Below are positions 38,401 through 50,400 of a DNA stretch of 64,000 nucleotides, piece by piece; positions within the stretch are counted from its first letter, which is position 1, and every line of letters starts with the position of its first letter. A program made the position numbers and the translations under genes. The notes beneath the pieces were generated by a model. It made no database searches, was not told the origin of the DNA, and saw only the letters and a list, made by a program, of their open reading frames with translations. The stretch is from Elephas maximus indicus (taxonomy: Eukaryota > Chordata > Mammalia > Proboscidea > Elephantidae). Location: contig NC_064834.1 in the NCBI RefSeq assembly GCF_024166365.1, positions 54,850,001 to 54,914,000 on the forward strand, written 5' to 3'.

Positions 38401-41400
38401 AGTGGGTAGGAGAGAGATGGTGATGAAGAGTGAGCTATTTGTATCGGGTGGACACTTGAGACTGTGTTGGCATCGCCTGTCTGGAGGGGGGATGGGAGGA
38501 TAGAGGGAGTTGGAAGCTGGCAAAATTGTCACGAAAGGAGAGACTGGAAGGGCTGACTCATTAGGGGGAGAGCAAGTGGGAGTATGGAGTAAGGTGTATG
38601 TAAACTTATATGTGACAGTCTGACTTGATTTGTAAAAACGTTCACTTGAAGCTCAATAAAAGTTAAAAAAAAAAAAAAAAAGATTACAGCCAAGAAAACT
38701 CTACGGGGCAGTTCTACTCTGTCACGTGGGGTCACTATGAGTTGAAAATCAACTTGATGGCACCCAACAACAGCAACCTTCTGTAAAGTTCAGCTGCAAT
38801 GCAAAACAGTAAGCAATTGGGGGCCAGAGTGTGTGCTCTAACCCTGATTGAAACAGGAATTCAGAAAGGGAAGCAACCAGTATGAACTGTTTCAGTTGGA
38901 ATGTATTATAGATGAGGTTGGACTGGGCTTAACTTTGAGGGGTAACTCCTTTATGTTGTTGCCAGATTCCTCCCCCAAAAGCATGTGTCAGCGTGTAGGT
39001 GATCCTTGATCCTGTCCAGTACCCATTGTCTATAGACATAAACTCCGGATTTCTTAGAGTGGCTTTTAAGGCGCTTAATAATCTGACCTTAGGTACCTTG
39101 TGTACCAGTCACCCAGAGCACCTTTTGTTATCTTCTTTGCTTCCTGTCTTTATTCACACTGGTTGCCACACCTGAAGTAGCCTACTGCCCTTCAAGTTTC
39201 AGCACAGATCCCTGTCACTGGCTTTTATGTATCCTTGTAGCATTTGTACCTCCTACATGTTGATTGCTGCTCTGGTTATTTGCATGCTTATTTGACTTAA
39301 CTCTTTGGAGACTGTAATCTCCTTGAAAGCAGGGCCTGGCTTTTATTTATCACCAATGATTGTGTGTAGTGGCTGCCTGATAAGTGTTTTATTGAACAGA
39401 CTTGAAAATTGGGTTTTGTGCTCAGGACAGGGTACTCTAAGCAGTGAAGGATCAAAATCTAAGTTGATTTAAAAATAAGACGTTGGCTCCTGGAGATGGT
39501 TAACAATTACTGGGTATAGGCGAAGTTCGGAGAAGGGTACAGAAGTCAGGGGGATTGGTCCTCTTTGCCTCCTAATCAGCTGAGGCACTGGGAGGGGTAC
39601 TAGTGAAAAGCCGGGAGGTTGGGTACCACAGTGGGGTGTAGGGTTAGATTCCTGTCTCTTAGCACAATGTGGGATTGGGACCTTTTCAGCCCTGTGGTCT
39701 TAGGAGAGTCATTGTTTTAACAGAGGGAACAAAAGAGATGTTTGTATCTACCCTATTCCATTTCTTCTTTTTCCCCGCAGTACAACGTGGTTAAGAAATG
39801 GCTTGAAGTGGAGATTGCTCCAGACATCCGAGGGAGAATTCCCTTGTTGCTCACTTCTCTTAGTTTCAAGGTCAGTGTGCTTGATATCTGGAGAGGAGAT
39901 TCAGGCTCCCTAAACTTGATTCAGTGTCTGGTGTGTGTGTTCACAGTGGGAACAAGGAACTGCACACTTCTTTTAGGTATTGGCTTTAGAGATCCGTGCT
40001 ATGGAGACTTAAATGCTGTGGTTTTGGGTAAATGACAGAGCTTTCTTCAAAACACAGAGGAATTTTCTTGTCCTTCCAGGTTCTGAAACATCCAGATAAG
40101 AAGTTCCGGATCGGCCAGGCCCTAAACGCAACCGTGGTTGGTCCGGATTCCTGCAAGGCCTTCTTGTGTCTATCACTCATAGGTGTGGTAATGAAACAAT
40201 GCCTGGTCAGGGAACAGAAGAGCGGGGAAGGTGTGAGAAGGGGTCTTCAATTACTGCCCAGGTGGAAGGATGCCTTTGGGACATGCCTAGTTTGGTGGCT
40301 TCTTGGGACAGTTTTTCTCTTGGGACTTCAGTCTGTGGCTAGTGTTAATACACTGCTGTTTGAGACACCTTTACATACAGTTGGTTTTCTCAGGTCCTTC
40401 AGAAAGGATTGTCCACCACATGACCCTGGACTTCTTGGCTACTCAGTGTGATAGTCAGGGTCTTCTGGTTGTTCTAGCCCACTCAGCCTAGGCAGTCTCT
40501 GCGCTCCACAGCCAGCTTCTTTCTTGGCTTATTTTCTGTTCCTGAATCAGATTCTTCCTCCGTAATTTCCTACCAGGTCCTCACAAACTTGAGAAAGGGG
40601 AAGTGGCCATGGGCCGAGTGGTGAAGGTGACTCCCAATGAGGGGCTGACTGTTTCCTTCCCCTTTGGGAAGTTTGGAAGAGCGAGTATATTTCATGTGAG
40701 TGACTCTTACTCTGAGACACCCTTGGAAGACTTTGTCCCCCAAAAGATTGTCAGGTAAGACAGGTTTTCTTCCTCTTTTCAGCTAGCTGTAGAACTGGCG
40801 GAAAAAAATTTTATTTGTAGAAGTAATACATGGTTTGGGATAAAAAAAAATGAAAATTTATAATTTTATTCTCCATTGTTTTCTGCTGTTATATACTTTG
40901 GTCTTTATCTTTCCAGACTTCAGCATGTATATATCGGTATAGTTTTTTTCATCTAAAAATAAAATATGGTTTTATGTATTGTTCTGTAAGTCACTTTTTG
41001 TCTTAGCAGTTTATCAGACTTTCTTTTCCCATGCTGGCATATCTAAATCTGCCTTTTTTTTTTTTGAGCCTTAGTTTTGACAGTTGTATAGTATCTCATT
41101 ATGTGTTTTTTTAAATCCTGATTTATTTAACCAGTCCTCTGTTGATAGATAATAATGTTGAATATCTCTGTACCTATATTTGCATGCTAGTGTAAGTGTA
41201 TCTGTGAAGTACATTCCTAGAAGTGAGACTGATAGGTGAAATGATGTGTACATTTAAATTTTTGATCACTTTTGTAAAATTGCCCTCTAAAAAGACTGTG
41301 CTAATTTATATTCTTAGTTACAGCAAATATGACTGTCCATTTCTCAGACCTCTGCTGACACTGGATAATAATTTTTTATCTCAGCCATTGGGTAGGGAAA

Positions 41401-44400
41401 AATTGATACCTCATTTTAATTTGCATTTCTTTTATGGTCATTTTCGTGTTTATTAGCTGTTTACATTTGTTCTGTACTTTCCTTGTCTGAGTCACTTGCT
41501 ATTTTTATATTGAAGCATTCCTTTTTTTAAAAAAAATATTTTTAGTCATCTGTAGGTATTCTCTTTAAAAGGACAATGACTTTTTGCAGTTAGGGGGCTT
41601 AATTTATGAACTATTTCAGATACACAGAAATGAACCCACCTCAGTTAAAGTTTGAAACCATTTTCTAGGCTGGATAAACTAGCATTGAAGAGGCAGATGT
41701 CAGTTTAATAGAGACTTTTCTAAGAGTCAGTTCACTAATGATGGATTAGATACCTTCAGGAGGCAGAGAAATTGCCCTTTTCCTTCTCCAACGTCCCAGC
41801 CACCCAAACACCTGCCTAAATTCCACAATACTTATCAGAGCTAACGGCACAGATATATCCAGGACCTGGGAGAAGAAAAAGAACGAGTCCTATCTCTGTT
41901 TTGTCTCTTGAGGCTTACAAAATGAGGTTATGCTTTTCAGCAAAATTATTTTTTTGAAATACATTTTGTTATGGCCAAACTTGTGAGTAGCATTAAATTG
42001 CAGTTCCCTCATCTGTCAAGTATGAATAACGCGTTAACTTGCCTCAAGGTAGAAGACCCCTTGAGACTCCTTCTAGCTCAAAGATCTGTACTCCCATGTT
42101 GTAAAAGGCAGACATCTGTGGTGGGAAACATTTGGACTGTGTCGTTCTTGAGATCCTTTTCACCTCTACGATTATGTACCTATATTCTTCTATATAGCTG
42201 CTTTGGACTACTAATTGCCATTTTAGATGAAATAAGTTTGGGAATCCAACACAGGCATAAACTCTGCTGTCCCTCCTGAAGCTTCCTTATGGTCAGGCCT
42301 CACTACTGTCGTCCTCTTAGCTCCTGTGTGCTGTCAGTAGTACCTAGGTCATCATTGGCCATGGTTTCCTGAGGGTTTAGTCATTTTTTCCTCTGAGATC
42401 AGAAACTCCCAGGACCTGATACAGGGCTGGCCTCATCTCTTAAATGCTCTGAATCTTCTAGAAGGCTTTCATGTCTCTTCTTAGCCCTTCTCCCAACACC
42501 TTCCTTGGGTATGAAAAGTAGGTAGAGTTATTTTTACTTTACAGGCTAGTAAACTGAGGCCCAGAGAGGTGAAGCGACTTGTCCAGAGTCCCTCAGCAGG
42601 TTATCAACAGAGTAAAGAACCAGAACCCAGGTCTGGCTCTTTCTGTTCTCCTATCTGTTGGTCAGCCTTGTAGAAAGGAAGCTAAGGCCCTTTGCTGTCT
42701 CCAGAAGTGCTCAGAATTCGGCATTTCCTTTTCTTTGTTCTCATTTTAGGTGTTGTGTCCTGTCCACTGCAGGCCATGTGTTGACTTTGTCGCTGAGATC
42801 GTCCAGGTGGGTATCTGTGTTGTCGGGGGCAGAAGGGAAGAGGACCCACTCAGAGGATCGAGGGCAGGCTGCATGTGTCTGACACAGGACTTTGGGCTTC
42901 CAGCCTTTATTCTCTGCTCATCTGCTGCATACCCTGCCCCTCTTTTATCCAGAAAAGCTGGAGACATTCAGGTTCCTACAGGAACCTAATCTGCTTGGGC
43001 TGCTATTTCCCTAGGAAAAGCGTCAGACATTCAAAAGCAGGTGCTTAGGGTTGCACGATGGTGGCCCTGGTGAGGGGAGACGATTTAGCCCCCAGGGTTC
43101 CATAGTGGGGGCAGGTGTGGCATGGAGTAGATAGGTGTGTGGTCAGCTTGCTCCACAGATAGTGGGGTGAGTGTGGCATGGAGTGGATAGGTGTGTGGTC
43201 AGCTTGCTCCAGATACTGGGGGTGAGTGTGACATGGAGTGGATAGGTGTATGGTCAGCTTGCTCCACAGATAGTGGAGTGAGTGTGGCATGGAGTGGTTG
43301 GGTGTGTGGTCAGCTTGCTCCACAGATAGTGGGGTGAGTGTGGCATGGAGTGGATAGCTGTGTGGTCAGCTTGCTCCACAGATAGTGGGTGAGTGTGGCA
43401 TGGAGTGGATAGCTGTGTGGTCAGCTTGCTCCACAGTTAGAAATGGATGTTTATGAAGCCAGTGTTTTGGGCTTGACCCCTCTCTGGCTCGGCCAGCCTC
43501 TCCCTGTTTCTGCGTGGGCAACTTGGACACGCCTGCCCTGGCTGGCAGGCCTTCAGGAGAGAGTAGGGTTGGGCACTGAAGGTTTCATCCTACTGACAGG
43601 TCCAGGGTCATGTTCTTATGTACAAAGTATGATTATTGCAGATGTGTTGGGACAGAAGTGGAAGAAAGGCATTAGGAATATATGTGTAAGCCTTTTTTTA
43701 TTCCTTTAGAACAAATCCAGAGACGAAAAGCAAAATAGAGGATCCTGAGATTAACTCCATCCAGGACATTGAGGAGGGGCAGCTCCTACGGGGCTATGTG
43801 AAGGCCGTCGAGCCACACGGTGTGCTCTTCAGGTGAGTGAGGCAGGGCTGAGTGAGCCTGGCCCATCCTCAACGCCTTCCCTGACCTGTCCTGGGCTGGG
43901 GTCCACAGTGTCCCTTAGTCAGCTTCTTTGGAGAGAATATGAAGGAAGGAGAGTCTAGAAGTTTCTACCAGTTTTTAAAAGTTCAAGTTTTTTTTAATAC
44001 TTTTAACAAAGCTTTAAAGCGTTTCTTGTTTGGCCTTTTGAACAGAACATGGCATGTCAAATTTCAGTTTTAAATGATTTTGGATTTTCTTTGATTTTGA
44101 TCATGATTTGTCACTGTTCTGGGAGATCACATAATGTTCATGACCACCAGATGGTACAGCCTTCCCTGTGTTACGTTTGTAGCAGTTTATGATTTATATA
44201 TCGTGATGCTATGACGTGGGCAAAAAAAAAAAAAAAAATCCTTCAATCGTATCTTCATCATTTTTTCCAGTTTAAAAACTCCCCTTTATTCTGTTAAATG
44301 CTAGGAAATTGTTATAAATCCTTGTCACAACCTGGGTCCCTATGCCAGTGGAGTCCCTGGACTTGGCAAGGATTCTGTTGTGTGTTTATGATCTCAGGAC

Positions 44401-47400
44401 CGCTGTCTCTCCTTTCAGTCTTGGCCCCTCAGTTGTGGGTTTGGCCCGGTACTCCCATGTTTCCCAGTACAGCCCGTCTAAGAAAGCCCTTTATAGCAGA
44501 TACCTCCCGGAAGGGAAGCTGCTCACAGCCAAGATCCTAAGGTAGGTGCCTTCTCTCTTTCTCTCTGTCTCTGTGATGTGAATCAAACCACCTCCTTTGG
44601 GAGCCCTGGGAAGAGCTTTTGGAGGTAAACTTTAAATAAAATGGGTTAGATAGTAGCGAATGTAGTATTTAGATGAGTGAAAACCCCTTCTGCCTCAGCC
44701 CCAGCCTCTAAGTAAAGGCAGATTTGGAAACTTTCCTGTTGTCGGGCTGGGGGGAGACATCACAGCTGCCCCGTCTAAAATGTGCACATCATTCCTACGA
44801 ATGGTGACTGCCTTCCCTAGGCAGCAGGGACAAGGCTCAGAACTGTGGGCTGATGAGGGGAGGGAAGGCTTGGGCTGCATGGTGCATCCTTTGTACCTTT
44901 TTAAAAATTCAGGTGAAATTCACATAAAATTCACCATTTTAAAGTGTACAACTCAGTGGCATTTAGTACGTTCACAGTGTTGTGCGACCATCACTGCTAG
45001 CTAGATCCAAAGCATTTTCATCGCCCCCAGAGGAGACCCCGTCCCAGTCAACAGTCATGCCCCTTCTCCTCTCCCCTCTGTGTACTTTTTATGTTGTCTC
45101 ATTTCCCACCCTCCCTTGCTCCCTGTCACAGCCTGAACCACAAGAGAAGCCTGGTGAGGCTGTCGTTCCTCCCCAGTGACACTGGGAAGCCAGACGTCCT
45201 TCCTGCCTCCATAGGACTGCCACTTCTGGAGCAGGAGGAGAGGGAAACAGAGACAGAGAGGGAAGACCAAAAAGGGAATGAGGTGAAGAAGAACCAGAAA
45301 AGGAAAGAGAAGAACCAGAAAGGGCAGGAGGAGGTGAAGCGGCTCAGCGAGGAGAAGAGTGAGCCCCGGCAGCCACAAGTGAAGAAGCAGGGCAAGCGGG
45401 GGCGCCTGGAGTCTGGAAGCGAGCAGGTAAGCCCCTCAGAGAACAGCCTTTCCTCACCCGAAAAGGAAGACATTGTAAAAGCCAGCCAGGCAGCTGCCTA
45501 GCCTTCTGTTGGAGTGAGAGCAGCCTGAGTTTGGGGGCTGGGCCCTGGGTGGGGCCAGGAGGAGCAGAGGGAGGGCGTTAGCCTTGGCTTCTGGAGGTGC
45601 TCCTGGGCAAGAAGGGTGGCTCAGCAATTTTCCCTTCTGTTACCTCAGGAAAGAGTGAAGAAGAAGCAAAAGAAAGCTGGTCCATCAGAGGAGGATGACA
45701 GTGGTGTTGAAGTATATTACCGGGAAGGAGAAGAGGAGATAGAAGAGATGACTGTGCTGCCCAAGGTGAGGTGGAGGAGAGAAGGCTGCTCTGGGTGAGG
45801 AAGTCCTTGGTCTCCTACCTAAGAGCTGGGCTGTCTAGGCACCGTCCTCTTTTGCGTAAACCCAGTTGCTGTAAAATGGGAGATGGTGGGACTCTTAGTT
45901 TCCTCAGTTGATCATAAGTTCCTTGAGGACAGGAACCCTGTTTCACCCTTGGAGTGCACGGCATAAAATAAATTCTAGTAAGTGATTTATTGGGTGGAAC
46001 TGAATTAAATTAGTGGGGGTGGGGTTGATAAAGAGGAGACTTAGCCTTTCTGAGCCCGTACTCAGCTCTGAAAAATGGGGCAGTAATACTTGAGCAAAGG
46101 ACCCCTGGTGGTGCAGTAGTTAAGCACTCGGCTGCGAACTGAAAAGTCAGTGGTTCGAACCCACCAGCTGCTCTGCAGGAAAAAGATGTGTGGCAGTCTG
46201 CTTCCATGAAGCAATGGGAATACCTGAGCTGAGAGGACTGAGTTGGAAGGTCTTACACGTTGGCAGGGCTCCCCACACTTTAGGTACTTGCAGCTCAATA
46301 ACCCTCAGATTTTTTGTCATATCTCTGTCCCAGCTTCTGTGTGTATATATACTTTTAAAAGTTGTTACCTAAGTAAATTTACGGAAACCCTGGTGGTGTA
46401 GTGGTTAAGTGCTACGGCTGCTAACGGAAAGGTTGGCAGTTTGAATCTGCCAGGCACTCCTTAGAAACTCTATGGGACAGTTCTGTACTGTCCTATAGGG
46501 TCGCTATGAGTTGGAATCAACTCGACAGCACTGGGTTTGGTTTTTTTTTTTATTTTAAGTAAATCTACTTAAAAAGAAAACTTCTGTGTCACTACTATAA
46601 AGTTTATGCCTAACCTGGCGCTGGGAGGAGAGCAAGAGCCTTGGGCAAAGTGGGAGTCCATGCTCCTCCAGGTGGGGTGTGACTTGGGGAGCAGGGACCA
46701 ACGGAGCCAAGTGCTTTCCTCACATGCCTCTGTGATCCTCCAGGAGAAGCCGGCCAAGCTGACAGAGGTGCCCCGGCTGCAGCTGTCTTCAGGCTTCATG
46801 TGGGACGTGGGGCTAGACTCTCTCACTCCGGCCCTGCCACCTCGAAGAGAGAGCTCAGACAGCGAGGAGGATGAGAAGCCACATGAAGCCACGGTGCTGT
46901 ATTTTCCAGGGCTTTGTCCTTTTTTCAGGGAGCCCTTAGTGCCTGTCTCCTGTGCTCTATCCTAGCCTTAGTGTCTCTTCCAAGGAGGACTGATAGAGCC
47001 CAGGGACTGCCCTGGTCCTCCTCAGCTCCCCCTCGCTCAGGGTCTAAGGAGCAGACCACTCATTGACTTTTCTGCCTTCCCTACCAGAAGAAGAAAAACA
47101 AGAAGGAAAAGGCGTTGGAGAAGCAGAAGGCAGAGAAAGAGCTGTCCCGCATTGAGGAGGCCCTAATGGACCCCAGGAGGCAGCCGGAGTCAGCAGATGA
47201 CTTTGACCGACTCGTGCTCAGCTCCCCCAACAGCTCCATCCTGTGGCTACAGTACATGGCCTTCCACCTGCAGGCCACAGAGATCGAGAAGGCCCGTGCC
47301 GTGGCCGAGCGGGCTCTCAAGACCATCTCCTTCAGGTCTAGACTTTGCCTCCTCCTTGCTCTAGAGAGGGGCCTCTTGATGGGAAGGACCTGTCTCCTCA

Positions 47401-50400
47401 GGTTCTGGGCTTGCAGAGTTTGCTGCCTGCAGGTCCTTTCCTCCTAGGCAGGCTGACTGCAGTTTGGGTGGCTGCCACCAGGGGCCCCATGGGTTCCCAG
47501 GCTTTCTCTCATAGGTGTGACCATCTGTGAAATAGATCTTCTGCTCATTTATATTTTATAGCCCTCCTCACTGAAATAGCTACAGGTAACATTTACAAGA
47601 GTCCCCGCACTGAAGTAAGGTGCCCAGTTTGGAGCAGAAGCAGAGTAGGAAAAGCAGCTCTACACATACTTTTGTGAAAACCCACAATTTCCAGTCAGAA
47701 TGTCAAGTTAGTTTGCTGAAGAGGGATGGCAGATCTTTCTCCTCATTCTCTTGCTTTGGAGAGGTAATCAGACCAAAGATCCTGCACCTTCCTGCCTGAA
47801 CCTCAGGCTAGTCTGAGATTTTGGAAGCTTCTTTCCCAGGAATGGAGGCAGGAACCACGTAGCCCCTGGGCCAAGAGTAGGGGGTGAGGGGGATTCCTGC
47901 TTCTGTGTGAGCTGCAGTGGGGAGAGGGTCTCTCAGTACCTGCACTTGAGGGTGGGGACTGGGGACACGGAAGTGGTTCCAGTCACTGTCCCTGGATGGA
48001 GTGGGGCCTCCTTGGGCTGGACTGGTGGAGCTCATTTGTTGATTGCTCTTCCTCCAGAGAGGAGCAGGAGAAGCTGAACGTGTGGGTGGCTCTGCTGAAC
48101 CTAGAGAACATGTACGGCTCTCAGGAGTCACTGACCAAGGTCTTTGAGCGGGCGGTGCAGTACAATGAGCCTCTCAAGGTCTTTTTGCACCTGGCTGACA
48201 TCTACACCAAGTCAGAAAAATTCCAGGTAATGGTCTAGGCCAGGTGGGCAGCTGCTAGAGGGTCCCCAGCCTCTCAGAGCCTAACTCCTGAGTCGCAGAG
48301 GCAGCAGTCTCAGGGAAAAGGCCTGGGGCTCAGGATCCAGGCCTGCCTCAGGATTGCTATGGGATGTCTAGGCCCGGCTTCCTCATCTTCCAAGTGAAGA
48401 AAGTCATGTCCCTCACCTCCACTTGAGGAAGGTGGAATGAAGATGAGGGATCTGGTGGCTCTGGCAGTGAAGGGCCAGTGGACCCTTGGGGTATATCCCT
48501 GGGCTGCTGACTGGAGCCTTATGGACAGAAGGTAACATCTTGGCCCACTGCCCCCCTTTCTCTCTCTCATGCCCCCTCGTCATTTTCACATCTTTTTGTC
48601 TAGTCTTGGAGCCCATTTACTGGCACAGAATTTGTAGGGAGACCCCACATCATTTTATGGCTCCCACTGTGCTCTCTCCTCCTCGAGCCGCCCTGTCAGA
48701 TATCAAGAATTCAGCGTAGCTATCTGTTAGTTTAGAGTCTGGGAGCCCACATCTGGAATCTCATGAGCATCATTGCCTGTCCCTGTTGCTGCCACCATTG
48801 TAGTTTTCTCCTCAGCTTACCTTGTCTTTTCCTATAGGAAGCTGGTGAACTTTACAACCGGATGCTGAAGCGTTTCCGTCAGGAGAAAGCCGTCTGGATC
48901 AAGTACGGCTCCTTCCTTCTGGGAAGGGGCCAGGCTAGTGCCAGTCACCGCGTGTTGCAGCGAGCCCTTGAGTGCTTGCCTCAGAAGGAGCGTAAGTGCC
49001 TATTCCTACCTGCCAGCCTGGCTCCTGAATGGCTCTCTTGAATCTGGGAATAGAGACTGGGGGCCATCTCATCCGTGGGTGGTGTTGCCTCAGTTAGGAC
49101 AGCCTTGTGGGGGATACAGTTACCTCTCTGTTGATCGTGTGCTCATGAGCATAAGAATACGAATTGCATTTCAAGTGCCAGAAAGAACTCCAAAGGATGC
49201 AGGAACAAAAACCAAAAAAGCACTAATTCTGTTGCCCCTTGGGCCCCCCCGCCCAAGTCTTTTCTGGGCGTAGAGGGTAGGGTGCCTGTGGTGGAAGTCT
49301 TAGGTCAGTGCCCACCTATGTACTGTCCTTTGGCCCTAAACCCACCCGCTGTCCTGGTTAGGCTTTGTTCCACTTGTCATAACCTGGGTCCAGGAGCAGG
49401 GAGCCTGACTCACTCTTGTCCCTGCAGCCCATGGTGTTGTGGGAGGGGTCTGTCTGTTTACTGTTTCTGAGCTGCCTTCTCCCTGCAGACGTGGATGTGA
49501 TTGCCAGGTTTGCCCAGCTTGACTTCCAGCTGGGGGATAAGGAGCGGGCTAAGGCCATTTTCGAGAACACACTGAGCACCTACCCAAAGCGCACAGATGT
49601 GTGGTCGGTGTACATCGATATGACCATCAAGCATGGCACCCAGAAGGAAGTCCGGTAAGAGGGGAAGACAGCAGGCTGGACTCCCTGCAGGGGAAGGAAG
49701 GCACTGGCCAAACTGGTGTCGTACCCTAGGGCAACTCCTGGCGTCTCCAGTTCTCTTACTCACCTAGGAACACAGCTTGCTATGATGCATTAGGTCCTAT
49801 GGTGGTAATTTTTCCAACTTCTTTTTCTGCCTCAGAGGCTGGCCTCTGCGTGGTCTGCCTCAGGATCCGTGGGCAGGAAGTAGCCCGGCCCCCGGCCTGG
49901 GAGACAGGAGGCTTGGGTTTCCATTGTAATTAGCACTGTGCCTGGCTTTAATTATAGGGAACTTTCACAGACATCATCTCATTTTTGCTCCCTGTGTTTT
50001 CACAAGGCAGGGAGGGTTAGTGATGGGTAAACTGAGGTCCAGAAAGAACAGGAGGTGCCCTGAAGGACCCAGGGTGCTTCAGTGGGTTTACAGCGGTGCT
50101 TGCTCCAAAGCCATACCTCATTATCCCCAACCCAGTAGTTTTGTCCTAATTCACTGTGTGATGTCAGGCAAGTAAGTTCCTTGACATCTTTGAGTGTCCT
50201 TCTATTCATCTGGAAAATGGGATTGTTGTTACCTCTTTCTGCAGGGGTGTCATGGAAATCAATGATAGTATGAAAATGAAGGTAGAAGTAGGAGTAGTGG
50301 GTGACAGAGGCCCTGGACTGAGAGCGGACCCCATGCATGTGTGTCAGCCAGGGATCGTGTGGCCTGGGACTGTGAGGCTAATGTCCCGCTCTTCTTCACA

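Noticed and set aside
43045-43323. Repetitive frame with [19 protein letters not shown]-like units
   Set aside because: It is a translation of the 56-bp minisatellite, antisense to PDCD11, with no start context or family match.
43114-43441. CRISPR-like array
   Set aside because: The units are directly adjacent with no unique spacers, and this is a mammalian intron.
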